Shown here in pieces: positions 44,118 to 52,052 of a stretch of DNA of 64,000 bases. The number at the start of each line of letters is the position of its first letter. The stretch's first letter is position 1. The notes beneath the pieces were generated by a model that saw nothing but the letters and a program-made list of their open reading frames with translations, was not told where the DNA came from and made no database searches. This DNA is from Sphaerisporangium rubeum (GTDB lineage Bacteria; Actinomycetota; Actinomycetes; Streptosporangiales; Streptosporangiaceae), in contig NZ_JACHIU010000001.1 in NCBI RefSeq assembly GCF_014207705.1, forward strand, positions 124,001 to 188,000, given 5' to 3'. A program made the translations under genes and the position numbers.

Positions 44118-46684
44118 CCCCGGCGGAGCCTTTGTCCGCCGGAGCGCGGGTGAGCGCGGTGGAGGAGCACCTGTCCGCCGGCGCACCCCGCTGGGAGCTG
44201 CATCCGTCGTTCATCCTGCGCAGCACCGGGTTTCCGTTCGCCGTGCTCGACCGCGTCTCCTTCCCGCGTACGGCCGCGCTGATCGACGCGGCACTCGACG
44301 CCGAGGACGCGGTGGCGCACGCGGCGGCGGAGGCCGTGGCGCACCTGCGCGACCACGACGGGGTGACCGACGGCCGGCTGCGGCGCAGGCTGTGGAAGAG
44401 CCTGTCGCGGCACCGGCCGCTGCCGGCCGGGGAAGGTGAGGACGCCGACGCCGCGACCCGTGCGCTGCTCGCGCGGTACACGGTGGCACTGGAGACGCGT
44501 GAGCAGGCGTGGGAGGCGGCCCGTGCGGGACTCGCCGCCGAGCTGCCGGTGCGGCGTGAGGCGCTGCGGGACGCCGCGGCGGACGAACGGTTCCAGGAAG
44601 CGGTGTGGTTGTCCAGCCCTCAGATGTACGAACGGGGGCTGCGCGGCCACGTCGCCGGGGACCTCACCGGCCCGCGCACCGGCAGGGTGCGGTCGCTGGA
44701 ACGCCAGATCGCCGGGTACCTGCAGCGGGTCGCCGCCAAGAACGAGACCGCGTCGTTCTTCGGCCCCATCAACTACGGCGACTTCAGCTCCCCAGGCGCG
44801 GAACGGCCCCGCGGCGGCACGGTGACCCGGCGGCACGCCTACGTCGCCTACTGGGTGGTGCGCGCGCTCGCCGACCGGATCGCACAGGAGCCGTCGGTAC
44901 GTCCTCATCTGCGGCCCCGCCTGTCCCCGCTCGCCACCGTGTCGGTCGCGGCACCGGTCGCGGGGCCGGCCCCGGGCTCCCCTCCGGCCGGTGCGCGTGT
45001 CGAGGTCACCTTGGCGCGCAGCCGCACGGTGCGCGTCACCGGACGGGCCGCCGAGGTGCTGCCGCTGGTGGACGGCCTGCGGGACGCCGCCGAGCTGGCC
45101 CGCCTGACCGGCGCACCGGTCGCCGAGGTCGTGGCCGCGCTGGACCGGCTCGCCGGAGCACGGTTGCTGACGTTCGGCCTGGACCTGCCGGTCACCGAGC
45201 CGCGCGCGCTGGAAGCCCTGTTCGGCCGGGTCGCGGAGCTGCCGGGAGACTGCGCGGCACGCGAGGAGTGGCTCGGACACCTGACCGCGTTGCGTGCCAC
45301 GCAGCAGGAGTTCGCGCAGGCCGGCTTCTCCCGCCGCCAGGACCTGCTCGACGACCTTGAGCGGACGGTGGCCGGTCTCACCGGGCTCGAACCCCGGCGC
45401 GAAGGCGGCCGCCTGTACGCGGACCGGCTGGTGATCACCGAGGAGTGCCTCGGTGACGCCACCCCGCTCAGGCTCGGCGGCGCCGTGCTCGACCGGCTCA
45501 CCGCCGAGCTCGGCCCCGTGCTCGACCTGCTGGCCGCCGCCGCGATCGGCTCGCACGCCGCGCTGACCGCGACCGCCACGACCGCGCTCGGCCTGACGGA
45601 AGGCGGTCGCGTCCCGCTGACCCGGTACCTGGCCGACCCCTGGCCGGAGCGGCCCGTGCCGCCGGTGCCTCCGGCCCGGTGGCGCACGCTGATCGAGGAG
45701 AAGGCGGCAGGCGGCGAGCCGGTCGTGCTCGACCCGGCGGACGTCGCGGTGCCGCCGGACACGCTGGCCGGACAGGCGCTGGTCTGCTCGCCGGACGTCA
45801 TGATCGTGGCACGGGACCTGGACGCCGTCAGAGCGGGGGACTTCACCCTCGTGCTGGCCGAGTCGCACGACACCGCCTTGATGTGGGGGTGGGCCCTGCA
45901 GTTCGCCGAGGACCCCGCCGCCGCGCAGGCCGAGGTGGCGGCGTTGCTCGACCGGCTGGACACGACCCACCCGCTGGCGAACATGCTCACCGCCAAACGC
46001 GCGAAGATCGTGCCGTTCGAGTTCCCCGGCCCCACCGTGGAGGCCGCGCAGCCGAGCCACCGCACCGACGGCCGCACCATCCCCGCCGGTCAGGTGGACG
46101 TCGTGGCGCGAGACGGCAGGCTGCTGCTCGCCGCGCCTGGTCACGACGGCTTCCTGCTGTACAACGGCGAGCTGGACTCCCCGGCGCACAACGTGCTGGC
46201 CCCGCCTCGGGTGCGGCCGGTCGCGTTCGGCGGCGACGACGGCGCGCGGCACGTTCCCCGTGTCACGGTCGGCCGCACCGTGATCCAGCGTGAGCGGTGG
46301 CTCGTGGCCCGCGACGAGCTCACCCCGGACTCCCCGCCTGGCACCCCCGGCGAGGAGTCGGCGTTCGCGCTGTTCGTGGCGGTGCGCCGCGCGGTACGCC
46401 GGCACGGGCTGCCACGCTGGTCGTTCGTCAAGATCCCCGGAGAGCGCAAGCCGGTGCTGCTGGACACCGAGAGCCTGTTCCTCGCCGAACTCGTCGCGCA
46501 TCTCGGCGAGCCCGGCAGTGATCTGACCCTTTCCGAGATGCTTCCCGGCCCCGGCGACCTGTGGCTCCCCGGACCGGACGGCGCGCACTGCGCGGAACTG
46601 CGCCTGGTCGCGGCACGCGCCGTCCCCCTGCCGCGGGAAAGCGCGGCGGCCCCGGTGCTCCAGACGGCCGGGGTACCCGGATGA
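44114..46684 (+). CDS. LanB-like peptide aminoacyl-tRNA ligase (PEARL) 4
   Basis: An 856-residue paralogue. Landmarks: ILRSTGFPFAVL, LQRVAAKNETASFFGP (KNET 209-212), LYADRLVITEEC, LVCSPDVMIVA, LAESHDTALMWGWALQFAED, IQRERWLVA, GERKPVLLDTE and EMLPGPGDLWLP. I chose GTG 44114 because it overlaps the oxidase stop (GTGA); upstream in-frame codons would lie inside that gene. The first 27 residues are a low-complexity lead with a repeated LSAGA motif. The stop overlaps the TldD start by 4 bp. Most similar in style to PEARLs 1 and 2 by eye, although a tree is needed. Confidence 0.86.
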   Translation: MTPAEPLSAGARVSAVEEHLSAGAPRWELHPSFILRSTGFPFAVLDRVSFPRTAALIDAALDAEDAVAHAAAEAVAHLRDHDGVTDGRLRRRLWKSLSRHRPLPAGEGEDADAATRALLARYTVALETREQAWEAARAGLAAELPVRREALRDAAADERFQEAVWLSSPQMYERGLRGHVAGDLTGPRTGRVRSLERQIAGYLQRVAAKNETASFFGPINYGDFSSPGAERPRGGTVTRRHAYVAYWVVRALADRIAQEPSVRPHLRPRLSPLATVSVAAPVAGPAPGSPPAGARVEVTLARSRTVRVTGRAAEVLPLVDGLRDAAELARLTGAPVAEVVAALDRLAGARLLTFGLDLPVTEPRALEALFGRVAELPGDCAAREEWLGHLTALRATQQEFAQAGFSRRQDLLDDLERTVAGLTGLEPRREGGRLYADRLVITEECLGDATPLRLGGAVLDRLTAELGPVLDLLAAAAIGSHAALTATATTALGLTEGGRVPLTRYLADPWPERPVPPVPPARWRTLIEEKAAGGEPVVLDPADVAVPPDTLAGQALVCSPDVMIVARDLDAVRAGDFTLVLAESHDTALMWGWALQFAEDPAAAQAEVAALLDRLDTTHPLANMLTAKRAKIVPFEFPGPTVEAAQPSHRTDGRTIPAGQVDVVARDGRLLLAAPGHDGFLLYNGELDSPAHNVLAPPRVRPVAFGGDDGARHVPRVTVGRTVIQRERWLVARDELTPDSPPGTPGEESAFALFVAVRRAVRRHGLPRWSFVKIPGERKPVLLDTESLFLAELVAHLGEPGSDLTLSEMLPGPGDLWLPGPDGAHCAELRLVAARAVPLPRESAAAPVLQTAGVPG

Positions 46685-48066
46685 GCACGCCGCTCGTCGA
46701 CGGGGACGCCGCGGTGCGGCTCGCGGCCACCGCGGGGACCGGACGCAGAGCGGAGGTGTTCGCCGAGTCCTGGGTGCTGTCGCGGGTCGTGGCCGAACAG
46801 GACGGCCTGCGGCTCGGACAGCGCCGCAGGGAGGGAATGGGGTTGTCCCTCGTCACCGAGCGGGGGGTGCACCACAGGCACCTGCCGTGGCTGGCGAGCG
46901 AACGGCTGCCGTTGCTGCTGAACGACGCCGCGCGCGGCGCCGACGTGTACGGCCCGCCAGGCGCCGACTGGGACGGCCCCGACGTGGCCACCGACACCGA
47001 CATCGCGACCTCCGCCACGCTGGCCCGCATGGTGGGGGTCGCCGCGGCCGAGGCCGGCGCGGCGTACCCGGGGGTGACGGTCGCGCGGGTCACCGGTGAG
47101 TTCACCGAGCGGTCCACGCTGGTCGCCAGGGAGGACGGTGTGCTGCGCCACGGCGCGCACGCGCATGTGGAGCTGCGGGTCCACGTCACCGCCAGGCGCG
47201 GCGGTGCGACCGCGCGGGTGATGCGTGTCGCGGGGGCCGAGGTGCGCGACCCGGGGACCCTCGCCACGTCGGTCGGCGACGAGGTGATCCGGGCCGCGGC
47301 GCGCGCGGCGGCCGACGCGGCGGTGCGCGACCTGGACGCCGTCGATCCCCCCGCGGGTGAACTGCCGGTGGTGCTCGCGGCCGGCGGGCCCGGCGCGTTG
47401 CTGCACGAGGTGTGCGGCCACGGGCTGGAGGCCGACGTCGCGCTGCAGCCAGGCGCGGCGTACGGAGGGGTGCTCGGGGAACTGCTCGCGCCTTCGGGGC
47501 TGACGCTCGTCGACTCGCCGCGCGCGCCGGCCGGCGCCGGGCTGTACCGCTTCGACGACGAAGGGGAACCCGCCGCGTCGGTGGCCCTGCTCGAAGGCGG
47601 TGTGCTGCGCTCCTACCTGCACGACCGGCGCACGGCCGCCGCGGCGGGGACGCGGCCCCATGGCCACGGCAGGCGCCTCAGCTACGCCTACCCCGCGCTG
47701 CCGCGCATGAGCTGCACGTACGTCGTCCCCGGCGCGCTGGCACCCGAGGAGATCATCGCGGCGACCCCCTTCGGGCTGTACGTCGAGTCCATCGTGTCCG
47801 GCGAGACCGACATGAGCTCCGGCCGGTTCAGCGTGCGGGTCACCTCGGGCCGTCTCATCGAGAACGGCAGGCTCACCGCGCCGATCCGCGAGGCCACCCT
47901 GTCGGGTACGGGTCTCGGTGTGCTGCGCGACATCGACCTGATCGGTGACGACCTGCGTTTCATGCCGTACGGCTATCAGTGCAACAAGCTCGGCCAGTTC
48001 CCCGTCACCGTCTCGGTCGGCCAGCCGACGCTGCGGGTGGCCGCGATGGGGGTGAGCGGCCCGTGA
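46681..48066 (+). CDS. TldD-like zinc metalloprotease subunit
   Basis: A 461-residue protein of the TldD/PmbA family. The zinc motif HEVCGH (about residues 242-247) is the active HExxxH version, so this is the catalytic subunit. The C-terminal signature CNKLGQFPVTVSVGQPTLRV is typical of TldD. TldD/E heterodimers degrade unfolded peptides through a narrow pore and mature microcin B17 and other modified peptides. Here it would trim the scaffold and release the modified C-terminal amino acid. ATG 46681 overlaps the PEARL 4 stop; the stop overlaps the TldE GTG. Confidence 0.92.
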   Translation: MSTPLVDGDAAVRLAATAGTGRRAEVFAESWVLSRVVAEQDGLRLGQRRREGMGLSLVTERGVHHRHLPWLASERLPLLLNDAARGADVYGPPGADWDGPDVATDTDIATSATLARMVGVAAAEAGAAYPGVTVARVTGEFTERSTLVAREDGVLRHGAHAHVELRVHVTARRGGATARVMRVAGAEVRDPGTLATSVGDEVIRAAARAAADAAVRDLDAVDPPAGELPVVLAAGGPGALLHEVCGHGLEADVALQPGAAYGGVLGELLAPSGLTLVDSPRAPAGAGLYRFDDEGEPAASVALLEGGVLRSYLHDRRTAAAAGTRPHGHGRRLSYAYPALPRMSCTYVVPGALAPEEIIAATPFGLYVESIVSGETDMSSGRFSVRVTSGRLIENGRLTAPIREATLSGTGLGVLRDIDLIGDDLRFMPYGYQCNKLGQFPVTVSVGQPTLRVAAMGVSGP

Positions 48067-49379
48067 CCGCCGAGCACCTGCTCACGTCGGCGAGACGGCT
48101 GCTCGACGCGGTGGCGGACGCCGGAGGCGACGCGGCTGACGTGCAGACCGTCACCACGTCGGTGCGCGCCACCCAGATGTTCGCCGACGGCACCCACAGC
48201 AGCCGCGACGGCGTCACCACGGTCACGGGTCTGCGGGTCCGCGCCGAAGGCGGCGTCGCCGGCCTGCTGCTCGGCGCGCCACCCGGTTCACCCGCGCAGG
48301 TGGCGCGGCTCGCCGTCGAGATGGCCCGTCGTTCCCGGCTCACCACCGATCCCCACGACCTGCCGCCGCCGGTCGCGGCGCGCCGGCCGGTCGAGGCCGC
48401 GATCCACCCGTCGGCCGTGGAGCCGGACGTGCCGTTCGACTACTGCCGTGCTCTGCTGTCCCGGCTGCTGACCCCCGTGGAGGGCCCCGTCGCGCTCGGC
48501 GCCGAGCATGTGCGCAGCCGGAGCTGGACGGTGGTCGCGGACGCCGCGGGGACGGCCGTGGCGTACGAGCAGGCGGGCCACCACGCGTGGCACTGGCTGG
48601 AAGGGCTCGGCGGCCACATGGTGGACGGGCTCGCCGCCACCCGCTTCGGCGAGCTGAGCTGGGACGTCCTCGCGGACCGCGCGCGCGAGTTCCGTGCCGT
48701 CCACCTCGCGGGGCCGCGCGCGGTCGTGGAGAGCGGATCGCACCGCGTGCTGCTGCACCCCGAGGTCGCCGCGCATCTGGTGCGCAGCCTCGGATTCCTG
48801 CTCAGCGCCGGCAACGTGCTCGCCGGCATGCGTCCCCTGCTGACCCGGGTGGGCCGCAGGATCGCGGCCCCCGCCGTCACCCTCGTGGACGACCCACCCA
48901 CCCCGGTGGACGCGCAGGGCACGCCGACCCGGCCGCAGACGCTCCTGGAGAACGGGGTGCTGCGCGGTTTCCTCACCGGCCGGGACAACGCGGCGGCGCT
49001 CGGCGTGGCCCCGTCCGGCTCGGCACGCCGCGAGGCGCCGGACAAACCGGCCGTGGAGAGCCCGTCCCGCATCGCGCTCGTCCCCGGCCACCAGTCCATG
49101 GACGAGTTGCGGTCCGCCATGGACGACGGCATCGAAGCCGTCGGGGTCGTGCATCCCGGCGCCATCAGGGGCCGCCGCGGCACGTTTTCCACGGTGGTGC
49201 TCGGCTGGCGGGTGCGCGGCGGTCGCCGCACGCACGCACTCGGCCCGGTGCGGCTGTCTCTCGGCGTGTTCGAGCTGCTCCGCTCCATCGAGGCGGTGGC
49301 CGACGAACCGGCCCGTTCGTTCCTCGCCGCCGGCGCCTCCACCCCCGGTGTGCTCGTCTCGCGCATGGACGCCGGCTGA
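48063..49379 (+). CDS. TldE/PmbA-like subunit
   Basis: A 438-residue partner of TldD with the same fold and no HExxxH motif. The middle has SHRVLLHPEVAAHLVRSLG in place of the zinc helix, and the C-terminus shows VVHPGAIRGRRGTFSTVVLGWRV followed by a DUF-like tail. TldE is needed for the activity of TldD. The GTG at 48063 overlaps the TldD stop (GTGA), guaranteeing balanced synthesis. Having its own dedicated TldD/E pair in the cluster, rather than relying on a chromosomal one, matches other PEARL loci. Confidence 0.9.
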   Translation: MTAEHLLTSARRLLDAVADAGGDAADVQTVTTSVRATQMFADGTHSSRDGVTTVTGLRVRAEGGVAGLLLGAPPGSPAQVARLAVEMARRSRLTTDPHDLPPPVAARRPVEAAIHPSAVEPDVPFDYCRALLSRLLTPVEGPVALGAEHVRSRSWTVVADAAGTAVAYEQAGHHAWHWLEGLGGHMVDGLAATRFGELSWDVLADRAREFRAVHLAGPRAVVESGSHRVLLHPEVAAHLVRSLGFLLSAGNVLAGMRPLLTRVGRRIAAPAVTLVDDPPTPVDAQGTPTRPQTLLENGVLRGFLTGRDNAAALGVAPSGSARREAPDKPAVESPSRIALVPGHQSMDELRSAMDDGIEAVGVVHPGAIRGRRGTFSTVVLGWRVRGGRRTHALGPVRLSLGVFELLRSIEAVADEPARSFLAAGASTPGVLVSRMDAG

Positions 49380-49508
49380 GCGCGCCTGACAGCAACCGGC
49401 ATGCGGCTGACAACTAGCTGACATCGTCTCACCTGGTCCGGGGCTCACGAAGCTCGGAGAGTTACTGCTAGCGACAGCGAACTCCTCCAGCCCCGTGAAG
49501 AGGCCCAG

Positions 49509-52046
49509 ATGACGCATGCCCTGCCACGTCCCGCTCCGTGGTCGTTGCTCGACCACCTGGTGGTGCGCACGACCGGGTTCCCCTACGAGGCGGTCGAGGA
49601 GCTGAGGCTGCCGGCGTCGGCCGAGGCCATCGACGCCGTGCTCGCCGCGGAACGCGCGGCCGGTGAGCACCGTGCGACGCTGCTGCGCGACACGTTCCCC
49701 GCCGCGGTGCGCGCCGCCGCCGGTGACAAGGCCGCGGGACGGCTGCTCAGCAGGCAGCGTGCGGCGGTGGGCCGCTTCCGTCCCGTCGCCGTCCCCGAGG
49801 CGTACGGCGCGGCCGTACCGACCGAGGCGCTGACCGAGGCGCTGACCGAGTGGAACCGGCTGCTGGCGGTGACGGCGGAACTGGCCGAGCGCGCCGAGGC
49901 CGCGCACCCCGCCGAGCTGGCCCTGTGCGGTGAACGGCTGAGGGCCGTCGCCGCCGATCCGCGCCTGCAGGACGCGATCTTGCTGCTCAGTCCGGCCTTC
50001 CACGACAGCCTGCGCAAGTACGCCGCCGGATCGGCCAAGGACGCGCGCCAGGTGGAACGGCGGCTCGCGGCCTACCTGCAACGCCTCGCCGCCAAGAACG
50101 AGACCAACAGCCACTACGGCCCGGTCAACCACGGCAGGCTGGACCCCGGGCTGACCGCGCCGCTGCGCGTGGTTCGTGACCCGTCGCGGGTGACCCGCAC
50201 GGTGTTCGCCGCCGCGCGGCTCGCCGACGCGCTGACCGCCGCCGTCCACGCCGACCCCCGCATGCGTCCGCACCTGCGGCCCCGCCGCTCGGTGGCCTTC
50301 CAGGTGGCGGACGGCCGCGCGACCCACACCGGCACCGGCCGGGCCGTGGCGCTGTCCCCTGAGGACGTACGACTGATCGAGGCCGCCGACGGCACGCGCG
50401 GGGTGGCCGAGCTCGCGGCGGACCTCGGCGAGCCGTGGACGTCGGTCGCGGCCCGGGTCGCGGCGCTCGTCCACCGCCGCCTGCTGGTCTTCGCGCCACC
50501 CGCCGCGCCGGACACCGCGTACCCGCTCGCGGCGGTGGCCGGCTGGCTCGCGAGTTGTCCACAGGCTGTGGACGACGATGCCGACCAGGCCGTCAAGGAG
50601 TGGAGTTCCACCGCGCAGGAGCTGACCGGCCTCGTCGCCGCGTGCGCCGCCGAGCCGCGCACCACCGCGATGACCGCGCTGCGGCGGCTGGAGGAGCGGT
50701 ACGAGGAACTGTCGGGGGAGGCCGCGCGGCGCGGTGGCGGGACGATGTACGCCGACCGGACACTGGTCTTCGAGGAGTGCAGAGGCGACCTCGCGCGGTT
50801 CGAGCTCGGCGGCGGCACCGCGCGGCGCGTCGGCGACGACCTGGTCCCGGTGATCGAGCTGTGGCGCACCGCGGCCCTGCTGCGGAGCCACGACCAGCGG
50901 CGGCAGGCCCGGCGGGTGCTCGACGCGCTCACGCCTCGCGGCGACGTCCCGCTGCTGCGCTACCTGCGCTCGGCCACCGCGGCCGTACCGGACGGCGGCC
51001 CGGTTGGCGGCCCGGTGGATGGCACGGTTGGTGGCACGGAGGACACCGCGCTCGCCGGCTTCGGCCGCGCGCTGCGCGGGCTGCTCGACGGCCACGGCGA
51101 CGCGCCGCACGTGGAGCTGGCCCCGGAGCGGCTGGCCGCCGTGTCGGCCGGCGCGCTCGCCGCGATCGACGACGTGAGCCATCCGTCGTTCACCTCGGTC
51201 GACCTGATGCTCGCGGCCGACGGGCCCGAGGCGGCGGCCGAGGGGAGGTTCCGGCTCGTGGTGGGTGAGGGCCACGCGCCGGCGTTGCTGTCGGTGTTCC
51301 CGACCGACCACTTCCGCCGTGAGTCCGGCGACCCCGACCGGGTGGCGGCGCTGCTCGCGAAGGTGTTCGCGGACGCCGGGGTGCGGGTGGGCCAGGTGCT
51401 CATCGGCCGCGGCACCAAGATCTTCCCGTACCGGCTGGCCGACACCCTGATCGAGCTGCGACCCCACCTGCCCGGCCCCGGCGGCGTTCCCGCGGCCGCG
51501 CTGCGCGTGCGCGCGGACGGCCACGGGGTGGCCCTGTACGACGACGACGGCCCCCTGCTGCTGCACCCCCAGTTGCGCCGCGCGCCGGGCTTCGACCCGT
51601 TCGCGCCGTTCACCTTGCCGGCGGTCGAGGACCATCCCGTCACGCTGCCTGAGCACACCCCGAGGATCACCGTCGGCGGTGTCGTCTACCAGCGGGAACG
51701 GTGGCGGGTGCCGGGCCTGCCGTGGGACGCCGGGCTCGGCGGCTGGGGGCTGCTGCGCGCCGCGCGCGAGTGGCGCGCGCGGTCCGGCATGCCGGAGCAG
51801 GTGTACTACCGCACGCCGGAGGAGCCGAAGCCGTTGCTGCTCGACTTCACCAGCCGCCACCTGGTGGAACTGTTCCACCGGCACGTGGCGCGCGGCGCGG
51901 GTCCGGTGACGGTGAGCGAGATGCTCCCCGCACCGGACGACCTGTGGCTGACGGGCCCGGACGGCCGCCACACCATGGAACTGCGCGCCTTCGCCGTGCA
52001 CCCCGGCGGCGCCGGCGCCACGGGCTGGCGCCTGCACCGCGGGTGA
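49509..52046 (+). CDS. LanB-like peptide aminoacyl-tRNA ligase (PEARL) 5
   Basis: An 845-residue paralogue and the last gene of the cluster. Landmarks: VVRTTGFPYEAV, LQRLAAKNETNSHYGP (KNET 196-199), MYADRTLVFEEC, FTSVDLMLAADG, VGEGHAPALLSV, YQRERWRVP, EEPKPLLLDFT and EMLPAPDDLWL. It is the most divergent: SHYGP replaces SFFGP and the SPDVM block reads SVDLM. A GPVGGPVDGTVGGTEDTA spacer occurs near residue 497. It has its own ribosome site (GAAGAGG) and a 129-bp gap after TldE, so it may be separately expressed. Confidence 0.85.
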   Translation: MTHALPRPAPWSLLDHLVVRTTGFPYEAVEELRLPASAEAIDAVLAAERAAGEHRATLLRDTFPAAVRAAAGDKAAGRLLSRQRAAVGRFRPVAVPEAYGAAVPTEALTEALTEWNRLLAVTAELAERAEAAHPAELALCGERLRAVAADPRLQDAILLLSPAFHDSLRKYAAGSAKDARQVERRLAAYLQRLAAKNETNSHYGPVNHGRLDPGLTAPLRVVRDPSRVTRTVFAAARLADALTAAVHADPRMRPHLRPRRSVAFQVADGRATHTGTGRAVALSPEDVRLIEAADGTRGVAELAADLGEPWTSVAARVAALVHRRLLVFAPPAAPDTAYPLAAVAGWLASCPQAVDDDADQAVKEWSSTAQELTGLVAACAAEPRTTAMTALRRLEERYEELSGEAARRGGGTMYADRTLVFEECRGDLARFELGGGTARRVGDDLVPVIELWRTAALLRSHDQRRQARRVLDALTPRGDVPLLRYLRSATAAVPDGGPVGGPVDGTVGGTEDTALAGFGRALRGLLDGHGDAPHVELAPERLAAVSAGALAAIDDVSHPSFTSVDLMLAADGPEAAAEGRFRLVVGEGHAPALLSVFPTDHFRRESGDPDRVAALLAKVFADAGVRVGQVLIGRGTKIFPYRLADTLIELRPHLPGPGGVPAAALRVRADGHGVALYDDDGPLLLHPQLRRAPGFDPFAPFTLPAVEDHPVTLPEHTPRITVGGVVYQRERWRVPGLPWDAGLGGWGLLRAAREWRARSGMPEQVYYRTPEEPKPLLLDFTSRHLVELFHRHVARGAGPVTVSEMLPAPDDLWLTGPDGRHTMELRAFAVHPGGAGATGWRLHRG

Positions 52047-52052
52047 CGGCGC

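Noticed and set aside
48288..52037. Very long antisense frame (over 1200 codons) opposite PEARL 5 and TldE
   Set aside because: Long shadow frames are normal opposite high-GC genes. The product is arginine/glycine/histidine rich with no domain, and the plus-strand proteins have clear conserved motifs.
30486..52046. Interpretation as a lanthipeptide (class I) cluster
   Set aside because: LanB-like proteins are present but lack the elimination domain, no LanC cyclase is encoded and the only peptide has no Cys and no Ser/Thr near its C-terminus.
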